Below, in pieces: positions 51,488 through 57,650 of a stretch of DNA of 57,650 nt. The position numbers and the translations under genes were made by a program. The stretch is from assembly GCA_045604405.1 (NCBI GenBank), contig JAZUNZ010000043.1, forward strand, positions 1-57,650, in the 5' to 3' direction. This DNA is from UMGS1649 sp045604405. Lineage in GTDB: Bacteria; Bacillota; Clostridia; TANB77; CAG-465. Below the pieces are notes generated by a model. The model ran no database searches and was not told where the DNA came from. It worked only from the letters and a program-made list of their open reading frames with translations. How positions within the stretch are numbered: position 1 is the first letter of the stretch; the number at the start of each line of letters is the position of its first letter.

Positions 51488-52351
51488 CTACCTTTCTATA
51501 TACTTATTTAGTATCTCGTCAGAACATTTTTTGTTCTTTACCGCCTTTAAATCATATATTAAATTATACAACCTCACTCTATCTTTCCAATCTTTATTAA
51601 ACATTTCAGAATAATACTTTTTAAAATACTCTATTATTGTCACATAATCAGTTCTATCTACATTTAAGTCTTTAGGCGCCTCAATACTAGGGTCGTCACA
51701 CATATGACAAACAGATGATAATTGATAATCCAAAGGTGCTAACATCAATTGTTCAAAATCAATTACATATACTTTATTATTCCTATCAACCAAAAAGTTA
51801 CTAAAATGGAAATCAGGATATATAAGAAAAGCTTCTTCATTATTTTTTATTCTATCTAAAACTTTATTATAATAATTTAGTATGCTTATTTTTATATCAT
51901 TATCTAAAGCACAAGCGTAAAAATTGGCTTCAAACTGATTTTCTATATATTTTTTAAATTCAATTATATTTCTTTCTTTTTTTAACAAATTTATCTTTTT
52001 TAAAATGTCTGCTATTTGTTTTATTATGTCTTCTTTTTGTTTTTCGCTATATGTAGACCAAACGCTAAATATCGGAATTGCATCTATTTTTGTAATGACT
52101 ATATACTTATTTTCAAACATTTCACCACTATCTATAATTTTAGGAATAAATTCAACTCCAGACATTCTTTCGTAGATATACCTTTCGTTAAAAAAATATT
52201 TTTCTTTTTGTTCAGGATATATTTTTATTACATAATTATTAACAAAAAACAACCTATCTGTATTGAACTTTGTACTAACCATACTCACTTCACCATACAC
52301 GTTGTTCTTTTTACAAATTTTTTCTATACATTTATTTATCATTTTTTTCAT
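51488..52351 (-). CDS. APH/choline-kinase-fold phosphotransferase (1)
   Basis: 287 aa from ATG 52351, after GGAG; it overlaps the upstream gene by 20 nt. The catalytic loop is YPDFHFSNFLVD (His of HxD replaced by Pro, Asp and Asn kept) and the metal Asp is in VYVIDFEQL. The N-lobe has KFNTDRLFFVNNYVIKIYPE. It probably phosphorylates a small alcohol or sugar. A second kinase of this fold is next to it. Confidence 0.82.
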   Translation of the reverse strand: MKKMINKCIEKICKKNNVYGEVSMVSTKFNTDRLFFVNNYVIKIYPEQKEKYFFNERYIYERMSGVEFIPKIIDSGEMFENKYIVITKIDAIPIFSVWSTYSEKQKEDIIKQIADILKKINLLKKERNIIEFKKYIENQFEANFYACALDNDIKISILNYYNKVLDRIKNNEEAFLIYPDFHFSNFLVDRNNKVYVIDFEQLMLAPLDYQLSSVCHMCDDPSIEAPKDLNVDRTDYVTIIEYFKKYYSEMFNKDWKDRVRLYNLIYDLKAVKNKKCSDEILNKYIER

Positions 52352-53291
52352 TATACTCCACAATGTCAGTTAAATTATCATAAATCCAAATCATCATATT
52401 ATTTCTATATAAAGCATACTCTCTTTTTTCCAGCGACAAACTTTTCCAATCTTTAAAACAATATAAACTATTTGCTAATGAATATAAAAATAATTTAATC
52501 ACTTTTCTTAAATCTGAAAAATTATTACTTTCCTTATATCCATCTAAAAACTTACTAACCTTTTCAAAATTGTATTGTCCTGTATCATCACTATTATAAC
52601 AAATCATAAATAAAGCTCTTGCTATCTCATATTCTTTATAAAACAAACCCGCTTGTTCAAAGTCAATTATTTTCCATTCATTATTCTTTGTATATATTAA
52701 ATTGTCTAAATAGAAATCACCATGAACTATTTGCAATGGCAATTGACTCATAAATGAATTTATTTCATTATAATCAAGTTCTTCTAAAATTTTTAATTTG
52801 TTTTTTAATAATTTTGTATAACTTTTTTCGTCTCTGTTTTCTTCCAACAATTCATTAATTTCATTTATCTTAGGAGCAGATATATGCAATGAAGACAAAT
52901 AGTTTTTCTCCACGTGTTGTCCTATATTGAATAGTTCTTTATGGAGTTTACCCAAATAATTGCCTATCTCTTCAGCAAGTTCCGGCGTTACACCATTTCT
53001 TTTTAAATGTCTTCCTTCAACAAATTCATACAACACGTACAATTCGCCATTATCTGCCTCGGTACACAATTCACCAGAATTGTTTTTTATAATGCTTGGA
53101 CAAAGATTTAATAAAGAGTTTTCAATACTCGATAAATACTTTAATTTTTCTTTATCTACTTTATTAAATCTTTTTAATATAAATCTGCTTTCTAATGCAG
53201 TAATATCCCATACATCATTTACGTACCCTTGGTTAACTTTATTTACTTTTGATTCGCCTAAACTATATCTTTCTAATATATCAAAATTCAA
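52332..53291 (-). CDS. APH/CotS-type phosphotransferase (2)
   Basis: 319 aa. The catalytic loop IVHGDFYLDNLIY and metal motif WKIIDFEQAG are complete. The N-lobe (VNQGYVNDVWDITALESRFI) and the helical end (LFLYSLANSLYCFKDW) resemble CotS or homoserine-kinase-like proteins. It differs from its neighbour in keeping HGD. It lies 0-1 nt after the NUDIX gene, so coupled translation is likely. Confidence 0.85.
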   Translation of the reverse strand: MNFDILERYSLGESKVNKVNQGYVNDVWDITALESRFILKRFNKVDKEKLKYLSSIENSLLNLCPSIIKNNSGELCTEADNGELYVLYEFVEGRHLKRNGVTPELAEEIGNYLGKLHKELFNIGQHVEKNYLSSLHISAPKINEINELLEENRDEKSYTKLLKNKLKILEELDYNEINSFMSQLPLQIVHGDFYLDNLIYTKNNEWKIIDFEQAGLFYKEYEIARALFMICYNSDDTGQYNFEKVSKFLDGYKESNNFSDLRKVIKLFLYSLANSLYCFKDWKSLSLEKREYALYRNNMMIWIYDNLTDIVEYNEKNDK

Positions 53292-53738
53292 TTAAAGTCT
53301 CCTTTTTAATTTTTCATTTAATTCCCATAATGCTGTTTTATTGCTATCAAATTTAAGATTGTCTTTTGCTTCGTCATATTTTACCCAAATAAATTCTTTA
53401 TGTTCACTTGAAAGTTTTATCTCGTAACCATCTGTATCTACAGCAAAAGTGTGTTCAGGAACAACAAAAACATCTTCTCCCCACGTAAATTCTCCTGTAA
53501 TGTTTACAACAGGAATTGTTGATTTCGTTTCTAGTTGCATCATATTTTCTTTTTCGACTGAAATGGTAGTTTCCTCTCTCAACTCTCTTACTGCCGTTTC
53601 AATAGGAAGTTCGCTATCTTCTCCTCCTCCAGCAATAAATTGCCATATTTGTTGTTTTTTTCTTAAAAACACTCCATAAAAAATTTCCTTATTTACTATT
53701 TTATATGGTATTATTAATACCTGAAATGGTGCTCTCAT
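53292..53738 (-). CDS. NUDIX hydrolase (tandem copy 1)
   Basis: 148 aa. NUDIX box GGGEDSELPIETAVRELREE fits GX5EX7REUXEEXGU up to REETTISVE. The start QVLIIPYKIVNKEIFYGVFL and the dATP-pyrophosphatase-like length suggest a nucleotide or nucleotide-sugar pyrophosphatase. It is about half identical to the adjacent gene at 53740, including the ending TALWELNEKLKRR, so the pair arose by duplication. Confidence 0.9.
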   Translation of the reverse strand: MRAPFQVLIIPYKIVNKEIFYGVFLRKKQQIWQFIAGGGEDSELPIETAVRELREETTISVEKENMMQLETKSTIPVVNITGEFTWGEDVFVVPEHTFAVDTDGYEIKLSSEHKEFIWVKYDEAKDNLKFDSNKTALWELNEKLKRRL

Positions 53739-53739
53739 A

Positions 53740-54186
53740 TTAATTTTTCCTCCTTTTTAATTTTTCATTTAATTCCCACAATGCTGTTTTATTGCTATCC
53801 CACTTTAACCTTTGAATAGCTTCCTCATAATTTACCCACTCATATTTTAGATGTTCTGAACTTATCTTTATATTTTCCTCTTGTGCATTAACGCCGAAGC
53901 AAAATTCTTCTACTAAGAAAGTTTCATCTCCCCATTTGAATGAGCCAACAACATCTACAACTGGAATTTTGGTATATGAGTCCAGTTTTTCAAATTTAGC
54001 ATTTAAACTAATATTCGCTTCTTCGTATGCTTCTCGTTTTGCAGAAGCTAAAATAGTTTCGCCATTTTCACCTCCTCCAGCAATACCTTGCCATACTTTT
54101 AAGTCTTCTCTCAAGAAAATAGCATATTTAAACTCTCCTTCAATTTTCTTGTATGGGAAAACTAACACTTGATATGGTTTTCTCAT
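53740..54186 (-). CDS. NUDIX hydrolase (tandem copy 2)
   Basis: 148 aa. NUDIX box GGGENGETILASAKREAYEE then ANISLN keeps the catalytic Glu residues. Start QVLVFPYKKIEGEFKYAIFL parallels copy 1. It is 1 nt from copy 1 and 9 nt after the radical SAM gene. The two copies may have split substrates in one pathway. Confidence 0.9.
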   Translation of the reverse strand: MRKPYQVLVFPYKKIEGEFKYAIFLREDLKVWQGIAGGGENGETILASAKREAYEEANISLNAKFEKLDSYTKIPVVDVVGSFKWGDETFLVEEFCFGVNAQEENIKISSEHLKYEWVNYEEAIQRLKWDSNKTALWELNEKLKRRKN

Positions 54187-54195
54187 AATTGCCTC

Positions 54196-55383
54196 CTATT
54201 CCTTGAATATAAAGTCTTTTAAACTTTCAATTCCCTCTTCTTGGTATATTTCATATGCTGCTCCTAATAATCTATTTGCTCTTGTTTTAAAAGGGTCACA
54301 TCTATTTGGACATATTTGTGGAATATTTTTATCAATTTCATAGTTTTTTATATTCTCCCATATATCTCCGAATTTATTTGTTATTGCCGAATCGTAACTG
54401 TAACCATCAACCTTAGGGTGATAATTACATGGATACACATTACCATCTGCAGAAACTGCTCCATACAAATAATGGATAAAACATTTTTTGACATCCCTTA
54501 TTTTCTCCGTTTCATTTCCTAATCTATGTATCGCAACAAATTTAAAATTATCATCTTCTAATTCATTTTTAATCCTCTCTATTTGTTCTTTTACTATATC
54601 ATTTTGTTCTTCGTCTAATAACATTTGTGATGATATATCGGTTTTTAATCTAAAATAATGAACTCCAATTTGTTTCATTTCTTTTGCAATTTTATATATT
54701 TCGTTATAGTTAAATTGATTTAACATATAACCAATATTTATATCAGTATTACTGTTAATCTCTTTCTTTTTAATATTTAGTACTCTTATATTATTAATAA
54801 TAGTATTAAATTCATTATTGTCAGTATCATTACATTTTAATTTCACATAAGTAGAACTTTCTCCTGCGTCTAAACTTATTAGTATATAATCCATTTTTAG
54901 CAAAGTATCATGTATGTCCGGCGTAAGCAGTACTCCATTTGTAAACATTCCAACTCTTATGTTATTCTCTTTTAATTTGTTTATTGCATATAAAACCGCT
55001 TCTTTGGCTATCATAGGCTCTCCTGTTATTCCAGAAAAACTTACATTTTCAACTTTAAATGTTTTGTTGCCACCCTCGATATAATCTTTGCCAACTTTTT
55101 TATATGACAAAATACCGTCAATTACTTTTTCCATATTTTCAATCTTATTAAGATTAGTTTTAAGCAATTTTTCTTTGTTGTTCGCAACATAACTTCCTAT
55201 GCACCATTTACACGACAAATTACAATAACTACAAGGATGAATCAACACCTCATACGGTGGCATTACATTTCCCTCAAACAAATTAACAATTCTTGAAAAA
55301 TTCTTTTGGAAAAAGTCCAACTCTGAAAACCTTTCTGGCAAATCAGTTCTCACATTTTTTCTAATCTCTGCTATACTCTTCAT
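54196..55383 (-). CDS. Radical SAM enzyme with SPASM-like C-terminus
   Basis: 395 aa. The cluster motif is CNLSCKWC (C54, C58, C61; CX3CX2C), with C51 just before. GVLLTPDIHDTLLKMDYILI and SLDAGESSTYVKLK follow the radical SAM barrel. The C-terminus has further cysteines (KKCFIHYLYGAVSADGNVYP then CNYHP, and CPNRCDPFKTRANRLL), which fits a SPASM or twitch auxiliary cluster. It may modify a peptide, protein or small metabolite. It overlaps the PHP gene by 23 nt. Confidence 0.88.
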   Translation of the reverse strand: MKSIAEIRKNVRTDLPERFSELDFFQKNFSRIVNLFEGNVMPPYEVLIHPCSYCNLSCKWCIGSYVANNKEKLLKTNLNKIENMEKVIDGILSYKKVGKDYIEGGNKTFKVENVSFSGITGEPMIAKEAVLYAINKLKENNIRVGMFTNGVLLTPDIHDTLLKMDYILISLDAGESSTYVKLKCNDTDNNEFNTIINNIRVLNIKKKEINSNTDINIGYMLNQFNYNEIYKIAKEMKQIGVHYFRLKTDISSQMLLDEEQNDIVKEQIERIKNELEDDNFKFVAIHRLGNETEKIRDVKKCFIHYLYGAVSADGNVYPCNYHPKVDGYSYDSAITNKFGDIWENIKNYEIDKNIPQICPNRCDPFKTRANRLLGAAYEIYQEEGIESLKDFIFKE

Positions 55384-56272
55384 ATTTATTTTTCTCCCTT
55401 TCTTTTAAACATTCCAAAATTGGCTTTAAAAATTCTGTTGGCTCATAATCTACTCCAAAAATCGGCGTCCTTTCTTCATCGTGAAAATCGCTACCAGCAG
55501 TAGTTAATAAATTAAGCTCCTTAGCCCCTTTATAATACATTGCTTGCTCATACTCAGTATGTTTTACAGTATGCGTTTCAACACCAGATAGGCCAGCAGA
55601 TTTTAAATATTTTAAATACTTAATATAATCTTCACCATATCCTAACTTGTTTCCACTATTTTTATCTTTTATTTCTATCGGATGTGCAAGAACGGCAATC
55701 CCGCCTGCCTCATTAATTATTTTAATAGCTTCCGTATCTAATATTTTTACCTTTTGAATATGTGATAAAGAATTTCTATTAGTATATTTATACATATCAC
55801 TCTTTTTTGAAATATAGCCCAAACTTAATAATGTCGCCTCTATATCTTTACTAGTAATATGCTCTCTTTTAGACAATTCTTTCACCTGTTCGGCCGTAAT
55901 TGGTATACCATAGTTTTCTCTAATTAAATCAATTTGAAGAGAGAACATTTCTTCATTCTGTCTATCAATTTCATGTAGTTTCCTTTTAATTAAGTCAGTG
56001 TCTTTTATGCCATATCCTAAAATATGAATACCTCTATACGTATTGGAACCAGCAGAAATTTCTATAGCAGGTATTATCAATGTATCTGAATTTATTCCGT
56101 ATTTCTTTAAATATTCTTGCTTAATAATTCTAGAATTCATATTTTCACAGCTATTGTGATCACAAAAAGCTATAACTTCTACATTATTTTCTCTGGCTTT
56201 TTCTAACAAATCTACTTTTGAATATTTGCCATCTGAATCGCTCGAATGAACATGTAAATCATATTTATACAT
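55361..56272 (-). CDS. PHP-domain phosphoesterase (paralogue 2)
   Basis: 303 aa. Metal sites are DLHVHSSDSDGK (H7, H9), FCDHNSC, PAIEISAG, VLAHPIEI and TAGSDFHDE. Same class as the gene at 41025. First gene of the island operon; ribosome site GGAG 10 nt before ATG 56272. It could remove phosphate from the product made by the downstream kinases, or act on a nucleotide. Confidence 0.87.
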   Translation of the reverse strand: MYKYDLHVHSSDSDGKYSKVDLLEKARENNVEVIAFCDHNSCENMNSRIIKQEYLKKYGINSDTLIIPAIEISAGSNTYRGIHILGYGIKDTDLIKRKLHEIDRQNEEMFSLQIDLIRENYGIPITAEQVKELSKREHITSKDIEATLLSLGYISKKSDMYKYTNRNSLSHIQKVKILDTEAIKIINEAGGIAVLAHPIEIKDKNSGNKLGYGEDYIKYLKYLKSAGLSGVETHTVKHTEYEQAMYYKGAKELNLLTTAGSDFHDEERTPIFGVDYEPTEFLKPILECLKEREKNKYEEYSRD

Positions 56273-56311
56273 TCTTTATAATCTCCACCGTATCTTCATA
56301 ACTTTTGCAAA

Positions 56312-56340
56312 ATTATAACACACAAGCCGTTTAGTTTCAA
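56312..56340 (-). promoter_or_regulatory. Promoter of the island operon
   Basis: On the minus strand TTGAAA (56340-56335), a 17-nt spacer and TATAAT (56317-56312). The only strong promoter seen for the nine genes. The stretch 56341-56456 is AT-rich with nothing else recognised. Confidence 0.85.
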
Positions 56341-56456
56341 CACATTTGGTTTGTTTTTCCAGATTATGTCAAATTATTTGCGAATTATTCATTATTTATT
56401 TACTATTTAAAACTTTTTGTGAATGTTTTAAGTGATTTTATATTAAATGCAAAAAT

Positions 56457-56513
56457 GTAAAAATACCTCTGACATTTTGTGTAAATATGGCAAAATGTCA
56501 GAGGTATTTTTAC
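56457..56513. terminator. 23-bp perfect hairpin
   Basis: GTAAAAATACCTCTGACATT and three more bases (56457-56479) are exactly complementary to 56491-56513, with an 11-nt loop. A-rich and T-rich ends make it a likely bidirectional terminator, after the pseudogene and before the operon promoter. Confidence 0.8.
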
Positions 56514-56541
56514 TTTATACAACATTAGGTAATTAGTTTTT

Positions 56542-56869
56542 CTATTTTTTAAATTCATCTTTATATTCAGCAAGGAAATCTTTTATTACACCGTTTGTTA
56601 GTCTACTAAACGATATACCTGTCTGATTTTTAATCTTTTTCTTAACACTATTGAACGATATATTGAATCCGTATTTTCTGGTTTTTTGTAAAATTTAATG
56701 CTATTACTTTTCAATAAAGCATTTCCAATACACACATTTATAATATTGCTTGCTGAAGCTTCATATACATTTCCAGATAGATATTGAATTTTTTGATATA
56801 AATCTTCATCTATATGACCACTCCTTGCAATTGTTTTTTCCTTTTGTATAGCCTATCTATAGCTTTCAT
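56542..56869 (-). pseudogene. Small RHH/mobilisation-like protein, two frameshifts
   Basis: It starts MKAIDRLYKRKK at ATG 56869 after GGGAGG. The frame is lost at an A6 run (56834-56839) and resumes as IARSGHIDEDLYQKIQYLSG. It is lost again at an A6 run (56682-56687) and resumes as KYGFNISFNSVKKKIKNQTG, ending LAEYKDEFKK. One extra A in each run would give a single frame of about 109 aa. The basic start and central helix-rich part resemble relaxosome or ribbon-helix-helix proteins, but the family is uncertain. Confidence 0.65.
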
Positions 56870-57066
56870 AAATGTACCTCCCATTATACAAAAAAACAAC
56901 AGTTTCTTTACAACCGTTGCTACATAAGACTTTTATGGTTTTTATTATCCATTAAAAATCCATTAATTTTTTGAATTTTAATGTTTTTTAATGTTCTTTT
57001 CATTTTTTCAAAAACATTTTTATAATTAAATTTATATATATAAATAAAAAAGTCCAAAAATAATTT

Positions 57067-57160
57067 TGGCGGAGAGTGAGGGATTCGAACCCTCGCTGCC
57101 CGTAAATTGGACACTAACTGTTTAGCAAACAGTCCCCTTCGGCCTCTTGGGTAACTCTCC
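57067..57160 (-). tRNA. tRNA-Ser(GCT)
   Basis: 94 nt with encoded CCA. Acceptor GGAGAGT/ACTCTCC, anticodon loop TTGCTAA (anticodon GCT), long variable arm as expected for Ser. Its 3' 64 nt are duplicated at 47830-47893, marking it as the integration site of the island. Confidence 0.95.
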
Positions 57161-57170
57161 ATATAAATTA

Positions 57171-57192
57171 AGGAAGCTTTTTTGAAGCTTCC
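57171..57192. terminator. Hairpin between the tRNA-Ser genes
   Basis: GGAAGCTT (57172-57179) is the reverse complement of 57185-57192, loop TTTTG. It probably ends tRNA-Ser(TGA) transcription, though the T-run is weak. Confidence 0.5.
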
Positions 57193-57198
57193 AAATTG

Positions 57199-57287
57199 TG
57201 GCGGAAGAGGTAGGATTCGAACCCACGGTGCCTTTCGACATCACCAGTTTTCAAGACTGGCTCCTTAAACCACTCGGACACTCTTCC
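57199..57287 (-). tRNA. tRNA-Ser(TGA)
   Basis: 89 nt with encoded CCA. Acceptor GGAAGAG/CTCTTCC, anticodon stem CCAGT/ACTGG, loop CTTGAAA (anticodon TGA), long variable arm. Confidence 0.95.
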
Positions 57288-57353
57288 AAATGATGAACAG
57301 TAATATAATTATAACATAATAATATAATTTGTCAATACCTAATATTAATATTT

Positions 57354-57650
57354 TCACATAAAACTTTTATCATTTATAGCTTTTGCTAACGCTTTACTCT
57401 CTTCTTCTGATATGTTTCCTTGAACTTCACCTTTTATTACTTCCTTTGCATATATATTAGAAAATGTTCTATTATACACACTATCTAATAATATTCCATT
57501 ATTCTCATTATCAAGTAAAGCTACTGCAAAACTCAAGCCATTCTTTGTGCCTTCATAAGCATCATATTTTATAAATCCAACTTTTTGTATACATTTAATC
57601 ATTTTTCCATTTATTTCAGAACATAATATTTTTGAAGCTTGACATTCATT
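57354..57650 (-). CDS. DUF4446-like protein, partial
   Basis: The C-terminal 98 residues; the frame stays open through the right window edge, so the real start is outside. CIQKVGFIKYDAYEGTKNGL followed by SFAVALLDNENNGILLDSVY and ISEEESKALAKAI matches the C-terminal part of DUF4446 proteins, usually about 160 aa with an N-terminal membrane helix and often near parB/soj or serS in Clostridia. Function unknown. It lies upstream of the two tRNA-Ser genes on the same strand. Confidence 0.75.
   Translation of the reverse strand, partial: NECQASKILCSEINGKMIKCIQKVGFIKYDAYEGTKNGLSFAVALLDNENNGILLDSVYNRTFSNIYAKEVIKGEVQGNISEEESKALAKAINDKSFM

Larger units (their letters stand above)
47894..57066. mobile_element. 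9.2 kb genomic island at tRNA-Ser(GCT)
   Basis: Bounded by the 64-bp direct repeat described above. Inside are a nine-gene minus-strand operon (56272 to 48127), a frameshifted small gene and a 23-bp hairpin. No integrase remains, so the island was brought in by a lost recombinase or mobilised in trans. The repeat type (anticodon loop to 3' end) fits a tyrosine integrase. Confidence 0.78.

Noticed and set aside
56920..57162. 80-aa open frame over tRNA-Ser(GCT)
   Set aside because: It mostly translates the tRNA gene and AT-rich flank.

Overview
The window is low-GC, densely coded DNA from a spore-forming member of the Clostridia, probably a gut anaerobe. The evidence is Firmicutes-type rpoB/rpoC, spmA/spmB, a CwlD-like amidase, a Spo0E-like peptide, a SpoVB-like flippase, a MurT/GatD pair, YlbF, YqeY and YmfF/YmfH-type peptidases. 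I could run no searches; all family names come from reading the translations and motifs.

Layout. (1) 1-9,460: rpoB-rpoC on the minus strand with their own sigma-A promoter and a leader of about 190 nt, preceded by spmA-spmB and an XRE regulator. (2) 9,461-16,845: a tRNA-Arg(CCT) gene and a frameshifted MazG-like gene, then a 6.8 kb integrated element that splits a tRNA-Arg(ACG) gene in its anticodon loop. The two halves (9953-9991 and 16760-16806) have complementary acceptor strands. The element carries its own intact tRNA-Arg(ACG), a frameshifted tyrosine integrase, an excisionase, an Abi/HEPN protein followed by a small structured RNA, a 368-nt structured RNA with a consensus promoter and terminator, a phosphoesterase-GrpB fusion with an unknown partner, and a decayed Rep-like gene beside iteron-like repeats. 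(3) 17,000-20,200: two ECF sigma factor/membrane partner pairs facing each other; the partner of the first looks like a degenerate serpin. (4) 20,300-32,400: an ATP-grasp gene, tadA, cwlD, then a long minus-strand operon combining VirB4-like and Tad/Cpa-like ATPases with a TadC-like membrane protein, a YlbF protein and an HEXXH membrane protein. Three small proteins are divergent to it, followed by spo0E and a second ATP-grasp paralogue. (5) 32,400-41,900: the operon ywlE-tagO-yqeY-ymfF-ymfH, then spoVB/murJ, murT-gatD (GatD lacks its catalytic Cys and His) and a PHP phosphoesterase. (6) 42,300-47,750: a GtrB/GtrA/membrane-transferase module, two small membrane proteins and two alpha/beta hydrolases. 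(7) 47,830-57,160: a 9.2 kb island bounded by a 64-bp direct repeat of the 3' part of tRNA-Ser(GCT). It holds a tight nine-gene operon: PHP, radical SAM, two NUDIX, two APH-type kinases, an HPrK-like kinase, a DegT aminotransferase and a nucleotide-sugar dehydrogenase. The window ends with tRNA-Ser(TGA) and a partial DUF4446-like gene.

How it fits together. The core genes cover transcription, sporulation and cell-envelope building. The accessory DNA sits at two tRNA loci. The strongest candidates for undescribed biology are the Abi protein with its small RNA, the 368-nt RNA, the hybrid VirB4/Tad operon, and the tRNA-Ser island operon. Several frameshifts lie in short homopolymers, so sequencing error should be excluded before those genes are called dead.
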